Assembly (NCBI GenBank): GCA_021821235.1
Contig: JAKACS010000249.1
Location: 1 to 5,708, forward strand
Direction of reading: 5' to 3'
From: Bacillota bacterium
GTDB taxonomy: Bacteria > Bacillota > Bacilli > Bacillales_B > DSM-18226
Length of the DNA stretch: 5,708 bases
Positions 1-5,708 of this stretch are shown one piece after another (the first letter of the stretch is position 1; each line of letters opens with the position of its first letter). The notes beneath the pieces were generated by a model. The model had not been told where the DNA came from and made no database searches. It saw only the letters and a program-made list of their open reading frames with translations. Both the position numbers and the translations under genes were made by a program.

Positions 1-39
1 TTCAGCTGGATGACCTTATCGAACAAGCTTCTAAACTGA
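1..39 (+). CDS. Possible 3' end of an upstream gene, product unknown
   Basis: A transcription unit must enter from the left, because an intrinsic terminator follows at 43-77. The likeliest coding end is the frame starting at base 1, which stops at TGA 37-39, only a few bases before the terminator. It shows just 12 residues, ending in SNKLLN, too few to identify a family. An alternative is the frame starting at base 3, which reads a helix-like LDDLIEQASKLMEKN. That frame has no stop before the terminator hairpin and runs on into the intron to about 146, so I rank it lower. Neither choice is secure. Confidence 0.25.
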   Translation, partial: FSWMTLSNKLLN

Positions 40-42
40 TGG

Positions 43-77
43 AAAAAAATAACCGGCAATTTGCCGGCTATTTTTTT
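43..77 (+). terminator. Intrinsic terminator of the upstream unit; intron insertion site
   Basis: The GC core CCGGC (53-57) pairs with GCCGG (63-67) around an AATTT loop. Beyond one A-C mismatch the stem is extended by an A-tract (43-49 plus 50-51) pairing with TA and a run of seven T (71-77). The flanking A and T tracts mean it could act in both directions. The group II intron remnant starts two bases after the last T of the run. Confidence 0.85.
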
Positions 78-78
78 A

Positions 79-480
79 GTGCGCCCGGCATGAGCGATAA
101 CTTGGTGGTGAAAGTCCACTACAGACTTGGCAGTAGGAACTGTTAGCTAATGGCAAGGGTGTCCTCCGTGAGGAGTAATCTAAAGGAAGCCGGTGGCAAA
201 TTCTCGAACTGACGAACAGAAACTATATACAAGGCTGAATTGGGACGGACGAGTCTGCTAAACAAGATAAAGTCCAATACTGCCCGAATCCCATACAGTA
301 AATATAGCAGTTATATGAGATGAAGGTTATCGCTCTTACCCGGGGAGGTCTCACGGACGAATGAATTGAATTCAGTCGGAAAAGGTTTATCGTGAGAAGT
401 CAGCAGAGGTCATAGTAGTTCCGCAAAGGAATGAAGGACTGAACAATCTTAAATCTTGGAAAACAGGGAGGTGTAGGCAT
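79..480 (+). mobile_element. Group IIC intron, 5' remnant (domains I-III and start of IV)
   Basis: The segment starts with GTGCGCCCGGCATG, a typical group II intron 5' end (consensus GUGYG). It then carries blocks I recognise from the O. iheyensis group IIC ribozyme: CAAGGGTGTCC, GGAAGC(C)GG, ACAAAGTCC-like, TTACCCGGGGAGGTCT and AGAAGTCAGCAGAGGTCATAGTA. A domain II-like stem pairs CTCACG (350-355) with CGTGAG (391-396). A domain III-like hairpin with a GCAA loop lies near 419-429. Sequence up to GGGAGGTG (466-473) fits the ribosome binding site that precedes the intron-encoded reverse transcriptase/maturase. The open reading frame itself and the catalytic domains V and VI do not follow, so the fragment should be unable to splice or move. 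Insertion directly behind a terminator is the known target habit of class IIC introns. The class call rests on remembered sequence and on this location. The right boundary is accurate to within a few bases. Confidence 0.88.
466..473 (+). promoter_or_regulatory. Orphan ribosome binding site of the lost intron maturase
   Basis: GGGAGGTG stands seven bases before position 481, where the maturase start codon would be expected. The sequence reads GGCATATC there and no reverse transcriptase-like reading follows. It is a relic that helps place the deletion breakpoint at about 479-481. Confidence 0.55.
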
Positions 481-707
481 ATCATTTTTAGTTAACATAA
501 CATATATTCTAGGAACCAATACTAAAACAAGGAAAACTGTTTCATTATCCAAGTATACTCTAGATAGTGAGACGAAAAAAATTTATAACTCTCTGAAATG
601 ATTTGCTTGATTTGCCCGAATGAATTATTCCTATAAAAGCTCCTCATTTTTTAGCAAATTTTTAAAGCCGTTAACATAATATTATTATGAATATCTACTT
701 CATTAAC
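481..707. other. AT-rich intergenic stretch without a supported gene
   Basis: I see no gene, RNA or complete mobile element here in either direction. There is no trace of a reverse transcriptase reading frame, nor of intron domain V or VI. The longest ATG-started reading I noted (minus strand, 522-647, 41 residues) has no ribosome binding site and no recognisable motif. A ten-base direct repeat, GTTAACATAA, lies at 491-500 and 670-679. The stretch is probably residual DNA between the intron deletion point and the staygreen terminator. Confidence 0.6.
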
Positions 708-750
708 AAAAAACGCACTGAGGTTTATTGTTTCCCTCAATGCGTTTTTA
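708..750 (-). terminator. Intrinsic terminator of the staygreen unit, probably bidirectional
   Basis: AAACGCACTGAGG (711-723) pairs with CCTCAATGCGTTT (735-747) with one C-A mismatch, around a loop of about 11 bases. Read on the minus strand, the hairpin ends in GCG followed by six T. On the plus strand it ends in GCG followed by five T, so it may also stop transcription from the left. It sits about 40 bases after the original staygreen stop codon (791-793), which supports that stop as the true gene end. Confidence 0.85.
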
Positions 751-790
751 TCATATGGTAACTCGCTGCTTGCTCGGCGACATCATCTGT

Positions 791-1269
791 TCATGAAACG
801 GTTTGTTGTGTTGTCGTATATAGAAAATCGCGTGGTCTTCCGTAATACAAAATTTGGTTATATTGTGGAAATTCCGATTCAAACTGAATATAAATGGGCG
901 CATCCAACAGCCATGGGAAACTAGTAAAAAGCGTTTGGTCTCCATAAATCATTGCTTTAGGGCTAAATCCAGTTCTTTTTTGAAAATCAAATAGCGGACT
1001 TTAGCGTATTTTTCATCGAATTCTCCACCGCTAACATATACCTGACCCCATAGTACAAATTCCCCCATTTGTCTTTTCCATTCAGCGAGGACTTCATCTC
1101 GGTCTTTTTGATTCATTTTTTTATAATCGAATTTGTTGCCAATTGCTAAAAACAATTGCCCAGACACATCTGAATGGATCAAGGTATATTTCCTGCCTTC
1201 CACCGGACGAAAAGCAGTTGCAGGTGCTTGCAGTTCAACAGTCAATTTTGAAGGAATAAATATACTCAT
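791..1269 (-). pseudogene. Staygreen-family protein gene, split by a one-base frameshift
   Basis: The first part (949-1269) reads 106 residues with staygreen-domain motifs RKYTLIHSD (26-34), RDEVLAEW (57-64), VSGGEF (79-84) and RYLIFKKEL (92-100), then stops early after LALKQ. The missing C-terminal part is in the next frame at 791-952. It starts MIYGDQTLF, continues FPWLLDAPIYIQFESEFPQ and ILYYGRPRDF, and stops at TGA 791-793. Adding one base at 954/955 (AAG-CA to AAG-GCA) joins the halves into about 159 residues with ALKAMIYGD at the joint, as expected for the family. Plant SGR removes magnesium from chlorophyll a. Bacterial homologues have been reported with such activity, but their role in heterotrophic bacilli is not established. 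The conserved Asp of the YGD motif is in the second half, so the short product should be inactive. The start ATG at 1269 has a weak AGGGAAG site six bases upstream. The gene is divergent from the MFS fragment. A sequencing error would look the same. Confidence 0.88.
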
Positions 1270-1316
1270 GCCTAATCTTCCCTTTGTCTACCCTCACTTC
1301 ACCAAATTGAACTGAA

Positions 1317-1323
1317 AAGGAGA
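1317..1323 (+). promoter_or_regulatory. Ribosome binding site of the MFS gene fragment
   Basis: AAGGAGA lies seven bases before ATG 1331, an ideal Bacillus arrangement, and fixes the start. The divergent gap of 61 bp shows no convincing complete promoter. A TATACT -10-like hexamer at 1261-1266, within the first codons of the staygreen gene, is the only candidate, and it lacks a good -35. Confidence 0.75.
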
Positions 1324-1330
1324 TGAAAGG

Positions 1331-1546
1331 ATGCCAAAAACATCAACGAATCGTAAGATGGTAACAATTGCGATGCTGGTTGCTATTCTATTGGTTGCCA
1401 TTGATGTCACAGTGGTTAGCACCGCAATGCCGCAGATTGTCAGCGATCTCAGTGGATTAAAATTACTCAGCTGGGTTTTCGCCATCTATACCCTTATCAC
1501 TTCAGTAACAACACCGATTTACGGAAATTTACATTTATTTCTATAA
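1331..1546 (+). pseudogene. MFS multidrug exporter (DHA2/EmrB type), N-terminal fragment
   Basis: The 71-residue product begins like a 14-helix drug:proton antiporter of the DHA2 family. The first membrane helix (about residues 10-28) runs into AIDVTVVSTAMPQIVSDL, the family's conserved signature around the end of helix 1. The second helix, WVFAIYTLITSVTTPIYG (about 48-65), follows. In complete homologues IYG is followed by GKLAD-FGRK-like motif A and a dozen further helices, about 450-500 residues in all. Here the homology ends at IYG, and six unrelated residues (NLHLFL) lead to TAA 1544-1546, inside the terminator region of parC. The start and its ribosome binding site are intact, so a short membrane peptide might still be made, but it cannot transport. 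The likely cause is a deletion that removed the rest of the gene and whatever separated it from parC. Confidence 0.88.
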
Positions 1547-1581
1547 AAACAGAAAAGGAAGGAAATTTTTCCTCCCTTTCT
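1545..1581 (-). terminator. Intrinsic terminator of the parE-parC operon
   Basis: On the minus strand GAAAGGGAGGAAA (1580-1568) pairs with TTTCCTTCCTTTTC (about 1565-1552), with one bulged base and one G-T wobble. The loop is very short. The U-rich tail TGTTTTTATAG follows. It begins about 35 bases after the parC stop codon. The stem is purine/pyrimidine rich rather than GC rich. The stop codon of the converging MFS fragment overlaps its T-run. Confidence 0.7.
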
Positions 1582-1616
1582 CTTCTCGGTTCATTTATTA
1601 GTCTTCAAACGCTTCT

Positions 1617-4058
1617 TTAACTTGGCGGTTCACTAGCTTGCACTTCTACTTTGCGTAAAGATACAGCTTTTCCGCTATCCGTTTCATCAAGGATAAATGA
1701 ACCATTTGAATAACGGTCACTAAATTTCAATTCGCTTACTAAAACCGATTCGAACTTCCCTTTTTCTGTCTGCACGTAAATTTCAGCTGTGTCGGTTGAC
1801 ACGACAAAGCCAATCACTCGATGCGGATTTTTCTTTAGTTCTCTTAGAATGACGATACCGCGTTTTGCCCGGGTCGTTTTATCAAACTCAGTTAATTTCA
1901 TCTTTTTAACAGCACCGCGTTGAGTAGCAATGACAATCGACTGTTTAATGGTTTGATCGATGAGTTTTCCGCCAATGACATAATCGTCCTCTTTAAGGTT
2001 TATGCCTTTAACACCTGCTGCCCTTGCTCCTACTAGGCTAATTTCTTGTTCATCAAACCATAAAGCATAGCCATAATGTGTGACCAAAAACAAGTCATTC
2101 GTTCCGTTTGTGAGATAAACATCGATTACTTGATCGTCGTCTTTGAGATTAATGCCAACAAGCGGTTTGGAATATCTTTGAGCTTTGTACTGTTTTAATT
2201 CCGTTTTTTTGACCATGCCGTTGCGCGTGACAAACAGCAAATAAGCATCCAGCTCGAAATCTTTAACAGGGATTGCCTGAATAATCTCTTCATCGCGTTC
2301 AATTGGAATAAGGTTGGCAATATGCTGACCAAGATCTTTCCACCGAATATCCGGGAGTTCGTGAACCGGACAGTATAAATAATTCCCTTTATTTGTAAAC
2401 AATAGCAGCACATCTTTTGTGTTCAATTCAAACTGTGCCAGCAAGTAATCGGTATCTTTCATGGCGAAATCCTGGCCATTGGATGCCGTGAAGGATCGCA
2501 GGCTTGTCCGCTTGACATAGCCTTCCTTCGTGACGGTCACAATCACATCTTCGCTTGGTACCATCACTTCAAGATTGATTTTTAACTCTTCAATTTCCGC
2601 TTCAATTTTCGATCGGCGTACGTCCTCAAAGCGTTTTTTCACGTCTTTTAATTCTTTCTTAATAACGGAGAGTAACTTTTTCTCACTATCCAAAATAGCT
2701 GTTAATTCAGTGATTCTTTTCGCAAGCTCGTCGGCTTCCGTTCGCAATGCTGTTATATCCGTATTGGTTAACCGATAAAGCTGCAAGGAGACAATGGCTT
2801 CAGCCTGGGGTTCGGTAAAACTGTACCGGGCAATTAAATTGTCTTTAGCATTGCGTTTATCCTTTGAAGCACGGATGGTTGCAATCACTTCATCGAGAAT
2901 CGACAAAGCCTTCATTAAGCCTGCTACAATATGCTGGCGTTCCATTGCTTTATTAAGTTCAAATTCCGATCTTCGGGTGACAACTTCCTTTTGATGTTCA
3001 ATATAAGCATCAAGCAGCTCCCTAAGCCCCATTAATTTCGGGCGCCGATTATGGATCGCTACCATATTAAAATTATAAGGCACTTGCAGATCGGTATTTT
3101 TATACAAATAGGCAAGGACACCTTCCGCATCTGCATCTTTTTTTAATTCAATGACGATACGAAGTCCGGTTCGGTCGGTTTCATCACGAATCTCAGAAAT
3201 GCCTTCAACCTTTCGATCAAGTCGCAATTCGTCGATTTTTTTGACGAGATTGGCTTTGTTCACTTCAAACGGAATTTCTGTTACAACAATTTGCTGTCTG
3301 CCCCCGCGGAGATCTTCAATTTCCGCTTTGCTACGAATTATAATCTTCCCTTTACCGCCTTCATAAGCTTTTTTGATCCCGTCAATTCCCTGAATAATCC
3401 CGCCTGTTGGGAAATCAGGCCCTTTTACAACCGTCATCAGTTCGTCAACGCTAGCATTGGGATGATCCATTTTCAATATCACACCATCAATGACTTCACC
3501 AAGATGATGTGGCGGAATTTCGGTTGCATAACCGGCAGAAATTCCAGTGGAGCCATTGACAAGCAAATTTGGAAACATTGCTGGCAAAACGGTTGGCTCT
3601 TTTGACGTATCATCAAAATTCGGGATAAATTCAACGGTTTGCTTATCAATATCACGCAACAGTTCCGCTGCAATTGCTGATAGCCTTGCTTCGGTATAAC
3701 GCATTGCTGCCGGCGGATCGCCATCAACGCTACCGTTATTGCCGTGCATTTCGACCAAAACATTGCGAACTTTCCAGTCTTGGCTCATCCTGACCATTGC
3801 TTCATAGACAGAGGAATCACCGTGCGGATGATAATTGCCGATAACATTTCCGACTGTTTTCGCTGACTTGCGGAAACCTTTGTCATGGGTATTCCCTTCT
3901 GTATGCATGGCGAAGAGAATTCTTCTTTGTACAGGCTTTAAACCATCTCGTGCATCTGGCAATGCCCGTTCCTGGATAATGTATTTACTGTATCTGCCAA
4001 AACGGTCGCCAAGGACATCTTCAAGCGGCAGATCACGAAATTTTTCTACAGTACTCAT
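1617..4058 (-). CDS. parC: DNA topoisomerase IV subunit A
   Basis: This is the DNA-breaking and rejoining subunit of topoisomerase IV (C2E2 with ParE), which unlinks replicated chromosomes and relaxes supercoils. The 813 residues match the usual 800-820 of Firmicute ParC. The breakage-reunion domain occupies about 1-490, with the helix-turn-helix region around 60-125, the active-site tyrosine Y121 in AAMRYTEAR, and a coiled-coil/tower part at about 355-490. The C-terminal beta-pinwheel (about 500-805) has six repeats with turns such as KEGYVKR, RNGMVKK and QRGAVKK. It lacks the QRRGGKG box of GyrA, and [14 protein letters not shown] (77-90) also points to ParC (GyrA usually has DSAVY). The quinolone-resistance positions S82 and E86 (S80 and E84 in S. 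aureus numbering) carry the susceptible residues. The start ATG overlaps the parE stop and has a strong ribosome binding site. Nothing looks damaged. Confidence 0.98.
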   Translation of the reverse strand: MSTVEKFRDLPLEDVLGDRFGRYSKYIIQERALPDARDGLKPVQRRILFAMHTEGNTHDKGFRKSAKTVGNVIGNYHPHGDSSVYEAMVRMSQDWKVRNVLVEMHGNNGSVDGDPPAAMRYTEARLSAIAAELLRDIDKQTVEFIPNFDDTSKEPTVLPAMFPNLLVNGSTGISAGYATEIPPHHLGEVIDGVILKMDHPNASVDELMTVVKGPDFPTGGIIQGIDGIKKAYEGGKGKIIIRSKAEIEDLRGGRQQIVVTEIPFEVNKANLVKKIDELRLDRKVEGISEIRDETDRTGLRIVIELKKDADAEGVLAYLYKNTDLQVPYNFNMVAIHNRRPKLMGLRELLDAYIEHQKEVVTRRSEFELNKAMERQHIVAGLMKALSILDEVIATIRASKDKRNAKDNLIARYSFTEPQAEAIVSLQLYRLTNTDITALRTEADELAKRITELTAILDSEKKLLSVIKKELKDVKKRFEDVRRSKIEAEIEELKINLEVMVPSEDVIVTVTKEGYVKRTSLRSFTASNGQDFAMKDTDYLLAQFELNTKDVLLLFTNKGNYLYCPVHELPDIRWKDLGQHIANLIPIERDEEIIQAIPVKDFELDAYLLFVTRNGMVKKTELKQYKAQRYSKPLVGINLKDDDQVIDVYLTNGTNDLFLVTHYGYALWFDEQEISLVGARAAGVKGINLKEDDYVIGGKLIDQTIKQSIVIATQRGAVKKMKLTEFDKTTRAKRGIVILRELKKNPHRVIGFVVSTDTAEIYVQTEKGKFESVLVSELKFSDRYSNGSFILDETDSGKAVSLRKVEVQASEPPS

Positions 4059-5708
4059 TTCTCAACTGCCTCCTCGGAAACCGTGAGATTTTCGTTTTCA
4101 AGAATGGTGTCCTCTTCTTCCAAACCAAAAGCGACATGGGATTCAATCCATTTTCTTCGTGGCTCGACTTTATCGCCCATAAGTGTAGTTATCCGACGTT
4201 CAGCTCTCGCGATATCGTCGATTTTGACACGGATCAATGTTCGTGTTTCCGGATTCATCGTTGTTTCCCACAACTGATCGGCATTCATTTCGCCAAGCCC
4301 TTTATACCGTTGGATGATGTAGCCTCTTCCGATTTTTTTGATCGCATCTTTCAGTTCATCTTCGCCCCAGGCATATTCAATGACTTCTTTTTTACCAGTT
4401 CCTTTGCTGACTTTATAAAGCGGCGGAAGGGCAATGAACACTTTACCTGCTTCAACAAGGGGCTTCATATAGCGATAAAAGAAAGTGAGCAGCAGGACTT
4501 GGATATGGGCGCCGTCGGTATCGGCATCGGTCATAATGATCACTTTGTCATAATTAACATCATCGAGGTTGAAATCAGTGCCTACGCCAGCGCCGATTGC
4601 GTAGATCATTGTGTTGATTTCTTCATTTTTAAAAATGTCCTGCAGTTTTGCTTTTTCAGTATTGATGACCTTACCTCTTAGCGGGAGAACTGCTTGAAAG
4701 CGGCGATCGCGCCCTTGTTTGGCCGAACCTCCTGCAGAGTCACCCTCTACCAAATAGAGCTCATTTTTTTGCGGATTTCGCGATTGGGCAGGAGTAAGTT
4801 TACCGGATAATACTGTTTCGGAACGTTTTCTTTTTTTGCCGCTGCGGGCGTCTTCACGTGCTTTCCGTGCCGCCTCGCGAGCTTGGTAAGCTTTGATCGC
4901 CTTTTTGATGAGCAAAGAACTAATATCGGGGTTTTCCTCTAAAAAATAAGACAAATGTTCGGAGACGACTGAATCAACAGCGGATCTCGCTTCACTGGTG
5001 CCCAGTTTTCCTTTTGTTTGACCCTCAAACTGCAAAAGTTCCTCCGGGATCCGAACAGAAATGATCGCAGCTAATCCCTCGCGAATATCGGTACCTTCCA
5101 GATTTTTGTCTTTTTCCTTCAGCAGCGAAACTTTTCGGGCATAATCGTTGAACACGCGAGTCATTGCAGTTCTTGCCCCAACTTCATGGGTTCCGCCGTC
5201 TTTCGTCCGGACATTGTTGACAAAGGAGAGAACGTTTTCCGAATAGCCGTCATTAAATTGAAACGAAAATTCGACTTCAATTCCGTTTTGCGTTCCCTCA
5301 AAACTGACAACAGGGTGCAGTACATCTTTTTCCTCGTTCAAGTATTCAACGAATGCTTCGACACCATTTTCATAATAAAAAATTTCATGACCATCATTGC
5401 GTTCATCAATGATTTCAATCTTCAATCCTTTTAAAAGAAAAGCAGATTCTCTTAGTCTTTCGCACAATGTTTCAAAGTTGTATGTTGTTGTCGAGAAAAT
5501 CGCGGGATCGGGTTTAAAATGAAGCGTTGTCCCGGTTTGATTCGTTTTACCAACTTTCTCCAATGTGGTTGCAGGCTTTCCGCCCTTTTCGAAGCGCTGC
5601 TCATACACAAAGCCATCGCGTTTGATTGTAACCACAAGCCACTCCGACAAGGCGTTAACGACTGAAGCACCAACACCGTGCAAACCGCCGCTTGTTTTGT
5701 AGCCGCCT
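4055..5708 (-). CDS. parE: DNA topoisomerase IV subunit B, N-terminus outside the window
   Basis: This is the ATPase subunit of topoisomerase IV, paired with ParC. The frame is open to the right edge: the first visible codons read [13 protein letters not shown], the ATP-lid glycine motif of the GHKL fold. About 105 residues with the first ATP-binding motifs lie outside, and 550 residues are visible. Counting from the first visible codon: transducer domain with RTKDGGTHE (about 168-176) and the ATP-contacting QTKGKLG loop (230-236); TOPRIM domain with EGDSAGG (321-327; catalytic Glu 321, bases 4745-4747), [12 protein letters not shown] (342-353) and the metal-binding DADTD (394-398); then RYKGLGEMN (467-475). 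NTEKA after PLRGK and the following ParC separate it from GyrB. The TTG at 5683-5681 is the leucine of GGLHGVG, not a start. The acidic C-terminal tail ends in SEEAVEK. The promoter is outside the window. Confidence 0.97.
   Translation of the reverse strand, partial: GGYKTSGGLHGVGASVVNALSEWLVVTIKRDGFVYEQRFEKGGKPATTLEKVGKTNQTGTTLHFKPDPAIFSTTTYNFETLCERLRESAFLLKGLKIEIIDERNDGHEIFYYENGVEAFVEYLNEEKDVLHPVVSFEGTQNGIEVEFSFQFNDGYSENVLSFVNNVRTKDGGTHEVGARTAMTRVFNDYARKVSLLKEKDKNLEGTDIREGLAAIISVRIPEELLQFEGQTKGKLGTSEARSAVDSVVSEHLSYFLEENPDISSLLIKKAIKAYQAREAARKAREDARSGKKRKRSETVLSGKLTPAQSRNPQKNELYLVEGDSAGGSAKQGRDRRFQAVLPLRGKVINTEKAKLQDIFKNEEINTMIYAIGAGVGTDFNLDDVNYDKVIIMTDADTDGAHIQVLLLTFFYRYMKPLVEAGKVFIALPPLYKVSKGTGKKEVIEYAWGEDELKDAIKKIGRGYIIQRYKGLGEMNADQLWETTMNPETRTLIRVKIDDIARAERRITTLMGDKVEPRRKWIESHVAFGLEEEDTILENENLTVSEEAVEK
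4069..4075 (-). promoter_or_regulatory. Ribosome binding site of parC inside the parE 3' end
   Basis: GAGGAGG on the minus strand lies ten bases before the parC ATG (4058) and within the last codons of parE. Combined with the ATGA stop/start overlap (4055-4058), it decides the parC start and implies coupled translation, which would keep the two subunits in balance. Confidence 0.85.

Noticed and set aside
3..146. Open frame from the left edge reading LDDLIEQASKLMEKN and onward
   Set aside because: It would have to run through the terminator hairpin and into the intron. The frame stopping at 37-39 fits the terminator better, though the first residues of this frame are protein-like enough to mention.
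79..480. Riboswitch, T-box or other structured regulatory RNA
   Set aside because: The structured sequence is explained by group II intron domains I-III, beginning with the canonical GTGCG end.
522..647. 41-residue minus-strand reading in the AT-rich gap
   Set aside because: It has no ribosome binding site, no motif and no coupled neighbour. An open frame of this length is expected by chance.
751..945. 64-residue minus-strand ORF directly after the staygreen stop
   Set aside because: It is in the same frame as the truncated staygreen N-terminal part but overlaps the true C-terminal reading at 791-952, which matches the family. It has no ribosome binding site and an odd composition (many His, Phe, Gln, Cys).
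1294..1485. 63-residue minus-strand ORF across the MFS fragment
   Set aside because: It is the complement of the recognisable DHA2 helix 1 region, and the sense reading is clearly the real one.
3291..3605. 104-residue plus-strand ORF, with other ORFs antisense to or within parC
   Set aside because: All lie across conserved parC coding sequence and show no domain motifs, so they are shadows.
4136..4681. 181-residue plus-strand ORF
   Set aside because: It is antisense to the highly conserved parE TOPRIM region. It has no ribosome binding site, and its composition is that expected from a complementary-strand shadow.
4055..5683. parE starting at 5683
   Set aside because: The apparent start is a TTG leucine codon within the conserved GGLHGVG motif, and the frame stays open to the window edge, so the gene begins outside.
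1617..5708. gyrB-gyrA instead of parE-parC
   Set aside because: The NTEKA motif in the B subunit, [10 protein letters not shown] in the A subunit, the absence of a QRRGGKG box and the ATGA operon overlap all favour topoisomerase IV.

Overview
The window looks like a chromosomal segment from a low-G+C Gram-positive of the Bacillus group (Bacillaceae). The signs are Firmicute-type parE and parC in one operon, strong AGGAGG-like ribosome binding sites, intrinsic terminators with U-tracts, a bacterial staygreen-family gene, and a group IIC intron remnant that resembles the Oceanobacillus iheyensis intron. I cannot name the species.

The right two thirds (1617-5708, minus strand) are ordinary core genome. 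parE lacks its N-terminal part because the window ends. It is followed by a complete parC, and the two overlap by four bases (ATGA). Together they encode the two subunits of topoisomerase IV, which decatenates daughter chromosomes. An intrinsic terminator lies just after parC.

The left third (1-1616) is a decayed accessory stretch. From left to right it holds: the end of an unidentified upstream transcription unit with its terminator; the 5' part of a group IIC intron, inserted one base after the terminator U-tract and cut off exactly where its reverse transcriptase gene should begin; about 230 bp of AT-rich DNA without a supported gene; a terminator; a staygreen-family gene (minus strand) split by a one-base frameshift; and a divergent MFS drug-exporter gene (plus strand) cut off after its second membrane helix, next to the parC terminator.

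The most useful result of the hunt is the frameshifted staygreen gene. Its second half is hidden in another frame, beneath a spurious 64-codon ORF. I see no CRISPR array, tRNA, rRNA, integrase, complete mobile element or evidence of a new multi-gene system.
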